Origin: Puniceicoccaceae bacterium
Lineage (GTDB): Bacteria > Verrucomicrobiota > Verrucomicrobiia > Opitutales > Coraliomargaritaceae
Direction of reading: 5' to 3'
DNA length: 53,440 bases
Assembly (NCBI GenBank): GCA_017854655.1
Contig: JAFMHF010000001.1
Location: 7,920 to 61,359, forward strand
Numbering within the stretch: the first letter of the stretch is position 1; every line of letters begins with the position of its first letter. Below, in pieces: positions 45,513 through 53,440 of this stretch. Under the pieces are notes generated by a model. It worked only from the letters and a program-made list of their open reading frames with translations. It ran no database searches and had not been told where the DNA came from. Position numbers and translations under genes: made by a program.

Positions 45513-46139
45513 ATGAAGACCTTCAAAGCACTATTCACAACTGCCCTACTACTGTCCGCAAGCGCATTTGCTGCAGACCTCGAAACTGCACCTGTCAGCG
45601 AGTCCGCTGCAACGCCCGCTGCGGACGAAATAGTCGTCATCCGCGTGAATGACGAAGTGATCACCCAAGCGGATCTCCAAAAGATTGCCGACATGATGCT
45701 TCAGCATTATCAGACGCTAGCTCAGGGGGCACCTATCTCGGACGAAATCAAGGCGCAGGCATTTAAGATGGCAGAGAAGAATGCCATTGCCGAAAAACTC
45801 ATCTCCATCGCCGTCGCAGGCTCAGACATCATCGTTACAGACGAAGAAGTGGAGGCCAACATCGCAGAGATCAAAACCTCCATTCCTGCGGGAATGACTT
45901 TTGAGGCCGAGCTCGCGGCGCAAGGCATGACACTTGAAGATCTCAAGGAAAACATCAAGACCGGCATGGCGGCTCGCCAACTGATCGAAAGCGCAAAAGC
46001 CGGAGGAACACAGGCCTACATCCAAAGCCTCCGCGACAGCGCCACGATTGAATACGTCAAGCCACAGCCAGCACCAGTTTCCGCAACGGCAACGACACCA
46101 GCAGCGGCCGACACACACGCAGGCCATAACCATAATTAA
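45513..46139 (+). CDS. SurA-N-like periplasmic chaperone without parvulin domain
   Basis: The start is ATG 45513, 208 residues. A signal peptide (MKTFKALFTTALLLSASAFA) precedes an SurA-N-type helical domain (VVIRVNDEVITQADLQKIADMM, DEEVEANIAEIKTSIPAGMTF, TLEDLKENIKTGMAARQLIE, YIQSLRDSATIEYV as landmarks). The prolyl isomerase domain usual in SurA/PrsA is absent. A Pro/Ala/Thr-rich tail ends in HAGHNHN, a likely metal-binding tag. It probably chaperones outer-membrane proteins or another secreted client. Confidence 0.8.
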   Translation: MKTFKALFTTALLLSASAFAADLETAPVSESAATPAADEIVVIRVNDEVITQADLQKIADMMLQHYQTLAQGAPISDEIKAQAFKMAEKNAIAEKLISIAVAGSDIIVTDEEVEANIAEIKTSIPAGMTFEAELAAQGMTLEDLKENIKTGMAARQLIESAKAGGTQAYIQSLRDSATIEYVKPQPAPVSATATTPAAADTHAGHNHN

Positions 46140-46160
46140 AAACTCTTAATTGAGCAACAC

Positions 46161-46206
46161 GGCCTACCGCCGAGCATTCAACTGCTCGGCTGTGGGCCTT
46201 TTTTTG
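46161..46206 (+). terminator. Terminator of the SurA-N-like gene
   Basis: The stem GGCCTAC... /...GTGGGCC (46161-46198) encloses CCGAGCA/TGCTCGG and is followed by eight Ts. Confidence 0.85.
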
Positions 46207-46300
46207 GTTTATCGGAATGGTTCGGTAGACCAGCTCAGCCGGTAGTGACTGGGTTCATCCTAGGATCGCGATTCCCGAGATCGACTCAAAGCGACACACA

Positions 46301-46325
46301 ATCGCGGAGTAAACCCGCTCGCTAC
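46301..46325. repeat. REP-like unit, GTAGCGA family
   Basis: ATCGCGG-AGTAAA-CCCGC followed by TCGCTAC, with a partial inverted partner (GCGATTCCCGAGATCG) to its left. It resembles the ends of the 116-bp repeat (GTAGCGA and ATCGCGGG words). Nothing else was found in 46207-46411. Confidence 0.5.
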
Positions 46326-46411
46326 AAAACTTGGTATTTGTGACAGAGAGCACAGGGGGATTCCGACACCATTTTCAGTAATCGGCGAAAAGCCTTCTTT
46401 TTCCAGCCAGA

Positions 46412-47296
46412 CTAGAAAGTGATCAGCTGATCCGGCTTACGGATCTGAGTGCGAAACCAGGTGCCCTGCTTCTTCACCAAATGATTGGTGCTTTGCACGA
46501 TCGCCGGAGCGAGTGATTTGAGCTGAATTGCACCTTTTAAATACTCAAGCGTCTCGCGATATCCAATCGCCGCAACGGCACTCGGATTCTTTTCAAGACC
46601 AAGCTCACGCAGACATTCGACCTCCTCGACGAGACCGGCCTGCAGCATTTGATCCACGCGACGAACAATGCGCTGGCGTAGATTTTCGGGGTCACGCTCA
46701 AGTAGAATATACTGCTTCTCGCAGTCCGCAAATGGCTCAGGGCGTGCGGCAAACTCGGCTTGCAAATCCGGCAACGACTTACCTGATGCAATGCAACGCT
46801 CGAGTGCGCGCAGCACGCGGCGTGGATTCAGCGCATCCAAATTACCAATGCCCTCAGGGCTACGTTGGCGCAGATCTGCAACCAAACCCTCCAAACCATC
46901 AGCCGCATAGAGCTCAGCCACCTGCGCACGAATCGCATCGGAAACCACGACAATATCAATCACCGGCGCGAAGAAGCTCTTTAAATAAAATCCGCTGCCC
47001 CCTGCCACCACGACCGACTTGCCACGCGCAAAAATGTCGGCCACCGCCGCCTTAGAATCACGCACATACGCAGCGATATGATAGGGCTGTTCCACCGCGT
47101 TCACATCAATCAAGTGATGCGGCACACGAGCGATTTCTGCTGGCGAAGGCTTGGCGGTGCCAATATCCATGCCTCGATAAACCAGTGACGCGTCGCACGA
47201 CACGATCTCGGCATTATGCTTCTCAGCGTAAGAGAGTGCATACTCAGTTTTGCCGACTGCAGTCGGACCAGTGATGATGTGTAAAGTCTGTGTCAT
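46412..47296 (-). CDS. miaA: tRNA dimethylallyltransferase
   Basis: Prenylates A37 of UNN-reading tRNAs. The start is ATG 47296 (MTQTLHIITGPTAVGKT), 294 residues; an upstream frame adds 73 residues that begin in a REP region. P-loop GPTAVGKT, DASLVYRGMDIGTAKP (DSxQxYRxxxIGTAKP-type), PHHLIDV, VVAGGSGFYLKSF, LNPRRVLRALE, AAIGYRE and KKQGTWFRTQIR are present. Confidence 0.95.
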   Translation of the reverse strand: MTQTLHIITGPTAVGKTEYALSYAEKHNAEIVSCDASLVYRGMDIGTAKPSPAEIARVPHHLIDVNAVEQPYHIAAYVRDSKAAVADIFARGKSVVVAGGSGFYLKSFFAPVIDIVVVSDAIRAQVAELYAADGLEGLVADLRQRSPEGIGNLDALNPRRVLRALERCIASGKSLPDLQAEFAARPEPFADCEKQYILLERDPENLRQRIVRRVDQMLQAGLVEEVECLRELGLEKNPSAVAAIGYRETLEYLKGAIQLKSLAPAIVQSTNHLVKKQGTWFRTQIRKPDQLITF

Positions 47297-47422
47297 AAAA
47301 TTATGCATGAGCCATGACAGGCTCAGCTTCGACTTCCAACTTCTTTTTATTGTATCCGCAACGTAGGGGCTTTGCTTCCAACAAATCGTAGTCATTCCCA
47401 CAAATTGGAGTTCTGCGGGGGC

Positions 47423-47487
47423 AGCGACACTCTTGTCGCTTGATTTAACGCGCGCTGCCACTGAGCAAAGCGACAGGAGTGCCGCTT
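47423..47487. repeat. REPIN, AAGCGGC family
   Basis: AGCGACA-CTCT-TGTCGCT (47423-47440) and AAGCGAC-AGGAGT-GCCGCTT (47468-47487) form an inverted pair in the divergent region between miaA and the YkgJ-like gene, as at 16534-16596. Confidence 0.65.
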
Positions 47488-47531
47488 CGACGCTTGGCAA
47501 ACGAGACGCAGACAATAAGCCTTACCGTACG

Positions 47532-47855
47532 ATGAGCTCAACACCACCTGCATACGATTGCACCCAATGCGGCGCCTGCTGCCGAAGTTTTCCGATCTTT
47601 GCGAGCGAAGCGGATGCAGAGCGCGAACCAGCGATTCGGCATGAGGCGCGCGCGTTGCCTGAGTATATTCAAACAGAGGACAAAGCCTACCAACTCTTCC
47701 CGCTGCCGTTTCACACGCGTTGCCCGTATCTCAAAGAGGACGAATTATGCCGTATTTATGAATCGCGGCCGAGCGTGTGTCGTCGCTTCGAACCAGGCAG
47801 CGAGCAATGCATCGAAGCACGGCGGCGGCAGGGGATCGGCGAAAACGACCACTGA
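47532..47855 (+). CDS. YkgJ-family cysteine-cluster protein
   Basis: 107 residues from ATG 47532. The family signature of eight spaced cysteines is partly visible: CTQCGACCRSF at the start, then RCPYL, CRIYESRPSVCRRF and QCIEARR. These cysteines bind Zn or Fe. The function of the family is not established; some members act on protein or sugar modification. Located upstream of hemH by about 100 bp. Confidence 0.88.
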   Translation: MSSTPPAYDCTQCGACCRSFPIFASEADAEREPAIRHEARALPEYIQTEDKAYQLFPLPFHTRCPYLKEDELCRIYESRPSVCRRFEPGSEQCIEARRRQGIGENDH

Positions 47856-47958
47856 GAATGGCGCGCTTAGACTGTTAACTCATACCGCGCAAATTCGGCT
47901 TTGAAATGCATCTCTTTGACACTTCGGTTTGACAAATCCCCCACCTAGACGCTTCTCT

Positions 47959-49032
47959 ATGCGCATGTCCAAACAAGGTGTCATCCTACTCAACCTCGGC
48001 TCACCCGATTCCACTCAAGTCAGCGACGTGCGTAAATACCTGCGCGAGTTCCTCATGGACGGACGTGTGCTCGATGCTCCCTTTGCCATTCGCTGGTTTC
48101 TGGTTAACTGCCTGATCCTGCCCAATCGCCCGAAACAATCAGCCGAAGCCTACTCCAAGATCTGGCTCGAAGACGGCTCACCGCTGATCCTGACTTCAAA
48201 GGCACAGCAGAAAGCTCTATCAGAACAAGTCGATGTGCCGGTCGCATTGGGTATGCGTTATGGCTCACCTTCCACCGAGGGCGCACTGCAAGAGTTGCTC
48301 GATCAAGGTGTCGACGATGTGCTGATCGTGCCGATGTATCCGCACTACGCGATGTCCAGCTATGAGACCGCCGTGGTGCACATGATGGAGTCGGTGCGCA
48401 AGCTCAAGCCAGACCTCAAAACCACGCTGCTACCGCCATTCTACCAAGACCCAGATTACATCGCCGCACTGGTCGAACGCGCGCGCCCAGCACTGGAAGA
48501 CGGCAACTTCGACAAACTGGTATTCTCCTTCCACGGCATCCCGCAGCGTCATCTAGTAAAGGGTGACCCATCGCACAATCACTGCATGACCACCCCAGAT
48601 TGCTGCAACACATGCCACCCCGCACATGCCACTTGCTACCGGCACCAGTGTGCGATGACCGTCGAGAAATTCGTCGCGGCTATGGGCATCCCCAAAGAGA
48701 AATACATGATCACCTTCCAATCACGTCTCGGCCGTGAACCTTGGCTGAACCCATACACCGATCAGACGCTGGAGCAACTCGCCGAAGACGGTAATAAGCG
48801 CGTCAAAGTCATCTGTGCGGCCTTCACCGCAGACTGCCTCGAAACATTGGAAGAAATCGCCCAAGAAGGCCGAGAGATCTTTATCGAAGCTGGCGGCGAA
48901 GACCTCGAACAAATCCCTTGCCTCAACGATCACCCTAAATTCATCGAGTTCTTGAGCAATAAAGTACAGGCTTGGCAGAATGGTGCCTACGAGACCGCTC
49001 ACGCTACACCGCCTGCACAAGTCGTACGGTAA
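47959..49032 (+). CDS. hemH: Ferrochelatase
   Basis: Inserts Fe2+ into protoporphyrin IX. The start is taken at ATG 47959 ([16 protein letters not shown]), 357 residues. Core motifs are [17 protein letters not shown], the catalytic [11 protein letters not shown] and [11 protein letters not shown]. Between GDPSHNH and EKFVA a loop holds six cysteines within 23 residues ([11 protein letters not shown], then CYRHQC), where most Proteobacteria have fewer; a metal or Fe-S site is possible. CcsA and HemA follow. Confidence 0.95.
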   Translation: MRMSKQGVILLNLGSPDSTQVSDVRKYLREFLMDGRVLDAPFAIRWFLVNCLILPNRPKQSAEAYSKIWLEDGSPLILTSKAQQKALSEQVDVPVALGMRYGSPSTEGALQELLDQGVDDVLIVPMYPHYAMSSYETAVVHMMESVRKLKPDLKTTLLPPFYQDPDYIAALVERARPALEDGNFDKLVFSFHGIPQRHLVKGDPSHNHCMTTPDCCNTCHPAHATCYRHQCAMTVEKFVAAMGIPKEKYMITFQSRLGREPWLNPYTDQTLEQLAEDGNKRVKVICAAFTADCLETLEEIAQEGREIFIEAGGEDLEQIPCLNDHPKFIEFLSNKVQAWQNGAYETAHATPPAQVVR

Positions 49033-49062
49033 GCAGGCTTCGTTTAATTCAGCCCCACTGTA

Positions 49063-49923
49063 ATGCTTGAAGAAATCGTCATTTCTGCGCGCGAAGCGCT
49101 TGCGATCGGTGCCTCGATTTATTTGAGCGCCTTTCTGTTCGGCATCATCGCCCTGCTGATCCGCAAGCCCTACCCACGGGCTGCGATGTTCACCTTGCTG
49201 ATTGGCGGCTTCCTCTTTCAAACGCTGGGGCTCAATCTACGCGGCGCAGAAATCAAAGGCTGCCCACTCGGCAATATCTTTGAAATTTCGCAATTCATCG
49301 CTTGGTCGCTGGTGCTGCTTTATTTCCTCATCGGCCCCGCTTTCAAGCTACGCCTGCTCGGATTCTTCACCGCAGGCCTCGCCGGGCTCCTCGCTGGCAC
49401 CGCGCTACTGATTCCAAATTGGGACCAACCCTACCCCCCTGGCATTTTCGGTGGCAATCCATGGATTGAGTTACACGCGGCACTGGCGATTTTCAGTTAT
49501 GCGATGTTCGCAATTGTCGCACTGGTATCCGCGATGTTTCTAATCCAACAACATGGATTGAAGAACAAACAATTTAAAGGCCTTTACCAACATCTGCCCT
49601 CTGTTCAGCAACTCGATTTAATGGCAAGACGACTTCTGATTACTGGAGTTGTGGTACTCAGCGCGGCTCTCATCTTCGGCGCAGTTTTCTGGATCAACCA
49701 CCCCGAGCGCGTGCCCATCTTTAAATTGACTGCCACATGCCTCGTCTGGGCAGGCTATCTCACTGTCATAGTTTTACGGATACAAAAGCGACTCGTCACC
49801 CGGCGCCACGCAATCGCCTCCATTGCCCTCTTCATCTTCGCACTCGCCTCACTCTGGCCAGTGCAATCTGCACGCGACACGATCGCAACCGAAGTCCCAG
49901 GAGTTCCGCAGACATCTGAATGA
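49063..49923 (+). CDS. CcsA/HemX-type cytochrome c assembly protein
   Basis: The 286-residue integral membrane protein has eight hydrophobic segments. The segment [16 protein letters not shown] and the conserved [29 protein letters not shown] (landmarks WIELHA and FSYAMF) mark the CcsA/HemX family, in which heme delivery to cytochrome c or regulation of HemA is known. Its end overlaps hemA by 4 bp (ATGA), so the two are coupled. Position between hemH and hemA fits the HemX type as well as the CcsA type. Confidence 0.85.
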   Translation: MLEEIVISAREALAIGASIYLSAFLFGIIALLIRKPYPRAAMFTLLIGGFLFQTLGLNLRGAEIKGCPLGNIFEISQFIAWSLVLLYFLIGPAFKLRLLGFFTAGLAGLLAGTALLIPNWDQPYPPGIFGGNPWIELHAALAIFSYAMFAIVALVSAMFLIQQHGLKNKQFKGLYQHLPSVQQLDLMARRLLITGVVVLSAALIFGAVFWINHPERVPIFKLTATCLVWAGYLTVIVLRIQKRLVTRRHAIASIALFIFALASLWPVQSARDTIATEVPGVPQTSE

Positions 49924-50993
49924 GCGAAGTATTGCAGTCACTTTTTGTGCTTGGCAGCACACACCATCAAGCTCCGCTCGAAGTGCGTGAGCGCATGGCT
50001 CTCACACCAGAAAATGCCGCAGCTCTACAACAAGAGCTACACGCCCTTGATGACATTTACGAGTGTCTCGTCGTCAATACTTGTAACCGTGTTGAAGTGT
50101 ACGGCCTCGCCAGTGCCCCGACCGTCGAGGCCACGGTTCGAGATTTCCTCTGCGCACGCAACGGCGTGAGCCGCGAACTACTAGACGCACACTCCTCTTG
50201 GCATACCAACCTCGACGCGCTGCAGCACGCCTTCGAAGTCTCAAGTGGCCTCGACTCTCAAATCGTGGGCGAGACAGATATCCTCGGTCAAATGAAGAAC
50301 GCTTATGCCGACGCACGCGCAGCAAAATGCACCGGCATCGTCCTCAACCGACTCTTCGAAAAGAGCTTCCAAGCAGCCAAGTCGGCTCGCACTCAGACCG
50401 GCATCACCCGTGGACAAGTCAGTATCGGCAACGTCGCAGTCGACCTAGCCAACCGTATTTTTGGGCACCTGCGCGACAGCCGCGTGCTGCTGCTCGGCAG
50501 TGGCGACGTCGCGGAAAAGACCGCGCAATCACTCAAAAGCCGTGGCGTAGCGGACATTACCGTCGCCAGTCGCACTTATGAAAATTCCCATACCCTCGCC
50601 CACAGCCTTGGTGGTGCAGCCATTGAGCTAAGCGATTTCGCCGCTCAGCTTAAACGCTTCGATATCGTCATCAGCTCAACCGCCGCCCCGGGATTGATTC
50701 TGGACCGTGACACGCTAGCGGCCGCGCTGAAGCAACGCCCCGATCGTCCCTTCTTCCTGATTGACGTCGCACTGCCGCGCGATATCGATCCGACAGTGAA
50801 CAAGCTAGAGAACGTCTATCTCTACAATCTCGACGACCTTTCCAACATCGCCAACGAAAACCTCGAGCTACGTAAAGCCGAGATCGACCGCGCACGCATC
50901 ATCCTCAAAGGCTATGCTTGGAACCTGTGGCTACAGCTTAGACGCCGAACTTTGATGGCGACGAGGCAAGAAGAGCTGGGACTGGAAAGCTGA
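49920..50993 (+). CDS. hemA: Glutamyl-tRNA reductase
   Basis: First committed step of tetrapyrrole synthesis. Catalytic cysteine in [56 protein letters not shown] and the NADPH site [13 protein letters not shown] follow; [14 protein letters not shown] is typical. At 357 residues it is about 60 shorter than the E. coli enzyme because it ends after the spinal helix, so most of the C-terminal dimerisation domain is missing. Translationally coupled to the CcsA/HemX gene. Confidence 0.95.
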   Translation: MSEVLQSLFVLGSTHHQAPLEVRERMALTPENAAALQQELHALDDIYECLVVNTCNRVEVYGLASAPTVEATVRDFLCARNGVSRELLDAHSSWHTNLDALQHAFEVSSGLDSQIVGETDILGQMKNAYADARAAKCTGIVLNRLFEKSFQAAKSARTQTGITRGQVSIGNVAVDLANRIFGHLRDSRVLLLGSGDVAEKTAQSLKSRGVADITVASRTYENSHTLAHSLGGAAIELSDFAAQLKRFDIVISSTAAPGLILDRDTLAAALKQRPDRPFFLIDVALPRDIDPTVNKLENVYLYNLDDLSNIANENLELRKAEIDRARIILKGYAWNLWLQLRRRTLMATRQEELGLES

Positions 50994-51085
50994 CCAAGCA
51001 CGATCGTGCATAAATGATGAACCACAGGTTTATCCTGAGCTAGTGCATGGTGACGGGAACGGGTGCCGTTTGGTCAAACAACCAA

Positions 51086-51116
51086 AAAAGCCGTGCCCTA
51101 AATGAACACGGCTTTT
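51086..51116 (-). terminator. Bidirectional terminator between hemA and the lipoprotein gene
   Basis: AAAAGCCGTG (51086-51095) pairs with CACGGCTTTT (51107-51116). The minus-strand transcript is followed by six Ts, the plus strand by four. Confidence 0.85.
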
Positions 51117-51143
51117 GTAGAAAGCGTTTAATGAAACAGTAGC

Positions 51144-52112
51144 TTACTGCACCGCAGGGATGGCGCTCGGAGCAATAACTGGAGCTATCGGCATCGGCGC
51201 GACTGGAGCGTCGCTCCCGCCCCATCCTGGGCCCACCATCATCTGGATCGCACCCAGTAAGCTTTGATCGAACTGCTGTTGATTCTCCGCGGCTGCGATT
51301 TGCGCCAAGACTCCGTCGATCATAGCGAGAACACTCATAATTTGCGGTTTCTGTGCGGCCATGTCTTCGATAAAAGTCGCGTCGAGTTCTGCCTTCGCTT
51401 CAGCGATTTCAGACGACCAGTCACTCGCCATCTCAGATGGCACCCAACGTTGCTCCACCTTAGTAAATACTTGTTCGAGTGGCTCTTGACCAGGAATCGT
51501 CGTCGACAAAGTCGCTTGCATATCATCTGCCTGAACTACCGAGACCACCGCATTCATATAATCCGAAAGTACCGATTCATCACCAGCCAACTGTCCCAAA
51601 GTCTCAGCGTATTGTGTAAACTGCGACACGGTTGTATCAAAAAAGTCTTGGCCATTGAAATTCAGCAAGCCAGCCGTCGAAGCCAATTCGCTCGATGTGA
51701 TGGCGCCTAGCAGACCGACAATCGAAGGTAGCGCGGCTTCAAGCTGTGCCATTTCCTCAGTTGAACGACCTTGCATGAAAGACGAATTCAAGATCAATGC
51801 CTGCTGCTGATCAATCACTTCTGCCAGCCGTGCGATCGTCGCAAAGCTCTTACCATAAACTTCAGGGTCGATTTTAGAGCCCGCGAGCTGAGCCAACGTA
51901 TTTACATCGCTCTGGTAGCTGGCTGGCATCGCCTGCCAAAGGATACCGCCATTACCCTTCGCGAATTCGCGGATTACTGTTTGGATCGCATTATCCGGGG
52001 CATCCGGAATCGTCACAGCGGCAGCTTCTTCAGCTTTTTTGCCGCAACCAGTGAGCAGTAAAGCACCAGCAGTCAGGCCCAGAGCTATTTTTTTAGAAAT
52101 TGAATATATCAT
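51144..52112 (-). CDS. Lipoprotein of unknown function
   Basis: In its 322 residues a lipoprotein signal (MIYSISKKIALGLTAGALLLTGC) is followed by a largely helical, alanine- and glutamine-rich domain (IREFAKGNGGILWQAMPASYQSDVN is its best-marked stretch, landmark LWQAMPASYQ) and a proline/alanine tail (APVAPMPIAPVIAPSAIP). No family recognised. Convergent with hemA and downstream of the histidine kinase on the same strand with a 112-bp gap. Confidence 0.75.
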   Translation of the reverse strand: MIYSISKKIALGLTAGALLLTGCGKKAEEAAAVTIPDAPDNAIQTVIREFAKGNGGILWQAMPASYQSDVNTLAQLAGSKIDPEVYGKSFATIARLAEVIDQQQALILNSSFMQGRSTEEMAQLEAALPSIVGLLGAITSSELASTAGLLNFNGQDFFDTTVSQFTQYAETLGQLAGDESVLSDYMNAVVSVVQADDMQATLSTTIPGQEPLEQVFTKVEQRWVPSEMASDWSSEIAEAKAELDATFIEDMAAQKPQIMSVLAMIDGVLAQIAAAENQQQFDQSLLGAIQMMVGPGWGGSDAPVAPMPIAPVIAPSAIPAVQ

Positions 52113-52224
52113 ATCATTTGGATCGGGTTAAAATAGAAAAATCAAAACAACAAAGGCATAATTTCGATTCTAAAGTACCTAAGCCTTCACAGATAGCACA
52201 GTTTATTTCTCAGCAAATCCACTG

Positions 52225-53397
52225 CTATACCTCAAGTAACCGCGTGCGCCGATGCTGCTGAGGGAACTGCAGTGTAATCGCGGTGCCCTCGCCTTTACGT
52301 GATTCGATACCGAGTTGGGCGCCGTGGTCGCGGATGATACGTTGTACGATCATCATACCGAGCCCATGTCCTTCTTTCTTGGTCGTGTAGTAAGGCTGTA
52401 AAATACGTGACAGCTCGTCCTCTGATATTCCTGAGCCAGTATCAATGAATTGCATATAAACAAATTCGTCATCGCTGCGCGCCAAAACCCGTAGCTTGCC
52501 GCCGGGCTGCATCGCTTCCATCGCGTTTTTAATCAGGTTGAAAAAGACCTGCTTGATCTGCCCACGGTCGCCGAGAATGGACGGGATCGCCTGGCCGACT
52601 TCGATATTTACATCCAAGCGGCGATCACTCAATTCTGCTTCTTGCACGCGTAACACCTCGTCTAGTAACTCGACCAAATCGAGTTCGTTCAGCTCCGGTT
52701 GCTGCGGACGGACGGCTTCGAGAAAATGCGTAATGATCCCGTCGAGTCGCTTCACTTCGCCTTGGCACACTTCGAGCGATTCAGACATACTGTCAGCCGT
52801 TTCGCCCAGCTGCAGCTTGTTTAGCTTCCGTTCAATCAATTGCAGATGAATCGTCAACGAGTTGAGCGGATTGCCCAGCTCATGTGCCACGCCCGCAGAG
52901 AGACGCATGATCGATGCGATACGCTCGCTCTCGATACGCTCCTGCATCGAAACTTTTTCTTCGGTCACATCCGAAAGCACCACGACCATACCGCCGCTGT
53001 CATCTTGCCCGACCTGTGTATCAATGGGCACCATATAAAGACGTACAAACCGATGCTCCGGATATGTCAGCTCGACCTCACGCGAAAGCACTCGCGCGGC
53101 TTTTTCTGTGGTATCCGTCTTATCTAAATCCATCGAGCGAGCGAGATCTGGCACCATCTTCCACAGACGTGTATTGCCGATATCATCGTCCTTTAAACCG
53201 ATCAGACTGAAGGCTGCCTCATTGGCGTATTGGACGACTCCCTCGGAATCGATCACCAGAATACCGTCTTGAATGGTATTAAACACCGTCTCCTGCAGCT
53301 TACGGTCACGCGCCAAGCGCTGTACCAAAATGCCGAGATTGACTGAATCGAGGTCATCGATTCGTCCAAGTATTTTATCAAGTCCAGTATTTTTCAT
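52225..53397 (-). CDS. PAS-domain sensor histidine kinase (NtrB-like)
   Basis: The 390-residue soluble kinase has no membrane helix. Residues 40-150 form a PAS domain ([22 protein letters not shown] as landmark [10 protein letters not shown]). H-box [13 protein letters not shown] near residue 176, N-box [13 protein letters not shown]1 [13 protein letters not shown]2 [19 protein letters not shown]. This resembles NtrB/AtoS cytoplasmic kinases that work with a sigma-54 activator, whose gene would be outside the window. GGAG lies 9-12 bp before the ATG. Confidence 0.93.
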   Translation of the reverse strand: MKNTGLDKILGRIDDLDSVNLGILVQRLARDRKLQETVFNTIQDGILVIDSEGVVQYANEAAFSLIGLKDDDIGNTRLWKMVPDLARSMDLDKTDTTEKAARVLSREVELTYPEHRFVRLYMVPIDTQVGQDDSGGMVVVLSDVTEEKVSMQERIESERIASIMRLSAGVAHELGNPLNSLTIHLQLIERKLNKLQLGETADSMSESLEVCQGEVKRLDGIITHFLEAVRPQQPELNELDLVELLDEVLRVQEAELSDRRLDVNIEVGQAIPSILGDRGQIKQVFFNLIKNAMEAMQPGGKLRVLARSDDEFVYMQFIDTGSGISEDELSRILQPYYTTKKEGHGLGMMIVQRIIRDHGAQLGIESRKGEGTAITLQFPQQHRRTRLLEV

Positions 53398-53403
53398 TAT
53401 GGT

Positions 53404-53436
53404 CTACTCCTAATCTTAATCCTACTCCTAATCTTA
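53404..53436. repeat. Short tandem repeat at window edge
   Basis: CTACTCCTAATCTTA occurs at 53404-53418 and again at 53422-53436, 18 bp apart; the array may continue beyond the window. On the minus strand it is a purine-rich AGGATTAAGATTAGG type tract and contains the ribosome-binding GGAG of the kinase gene. Confidence 0.7.
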
Positions 53437-53440
53437 CTCT

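Overview
The window looks like chromosomal DNA of a Verrucomicrobiota member, probably a marine Opitutia/Puniceicoccales-type bacterium (Coraliomargarita-like). This is an inference. It rests on a bacterial SWIB-domain protein, a ferrochelatase with a six-cysteine loop, a 48-residue lipoprotein of a sort typical of that phylum, many start codons without a clear Shine-Dalgarno sequence, and intergenic DNA full of REP-like hairpins. No rRNA, tRNA, transposase, phage gene or CRISPR array was recognised.

Layout. 1-3.8 kb: thrS lies between two type II toxin-antitoxin modules, one between 116-bp direct repeats and the other between the thrS end and a diverged second copy of that end. A toxin relic sits next to the first. 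3.9-8.6 kb: yhbY, a YhaM-like nuclease, mutM, lysS and a DUF456 membrane protein. 8.7-16.5 kb: a metal-homeostasis block with a P1B-4 exporter behind a PerR/Fur-like palindrome and a TroABCD-like Mn/Zn uptake operon in which one permease carries a DtxR/MntR-type metal-sensing domain. 16-22.6 kb: an RNase H-like protein, tilS-ftsH and scpB-pheA, where PheA has two chorismate mutase segments. 22.8-33.5 kb: ilvD, pgi, rsmI, cysK, infA, tadA, a Mn-type superoxide dismutase and rlmF, with small envelope proteins between them. 33.7-39.2 kb: two tandem PilT-type ATPases, tcdA, a Nif3-like protein, aroQ and the SWIB protein. 39.4-46.1 kb: a SNF2-type ATPase, queA, an ECF sigma/membrane partner/YceI operon and a SurA-like protein without a parvulin domain. 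46.4-53.4 kb: miaA, a YkgJ-like protein, hemH-ccsA-hemA, a lipoprotein and a PAS histidine kinase.

The common thread is translation and tRNA maturation (thrS, lysS, tilS, tadA, miaA, queA, tcdA, rsmI, rlmF, infA, yhbY) together with metal and redox homeostasis (exporter, uptake system, Mn-SOD, heme genes, mutM).

The least ordinary features are: (1) an intergenic REP/REPIN family with 7-bp stems around a conserved CTCCGT loop, whose stems change by paired substitutions from copy to copy; (2) the permease-metal sensor fusion; (3) the palindrome touching the exporter start; (4) toxin-antitoxin modules bounded by duplicated DNA; and (5) the duplicated chorismate mutase segment in PheA. All calls were made by eye from sequence; no database search was run.
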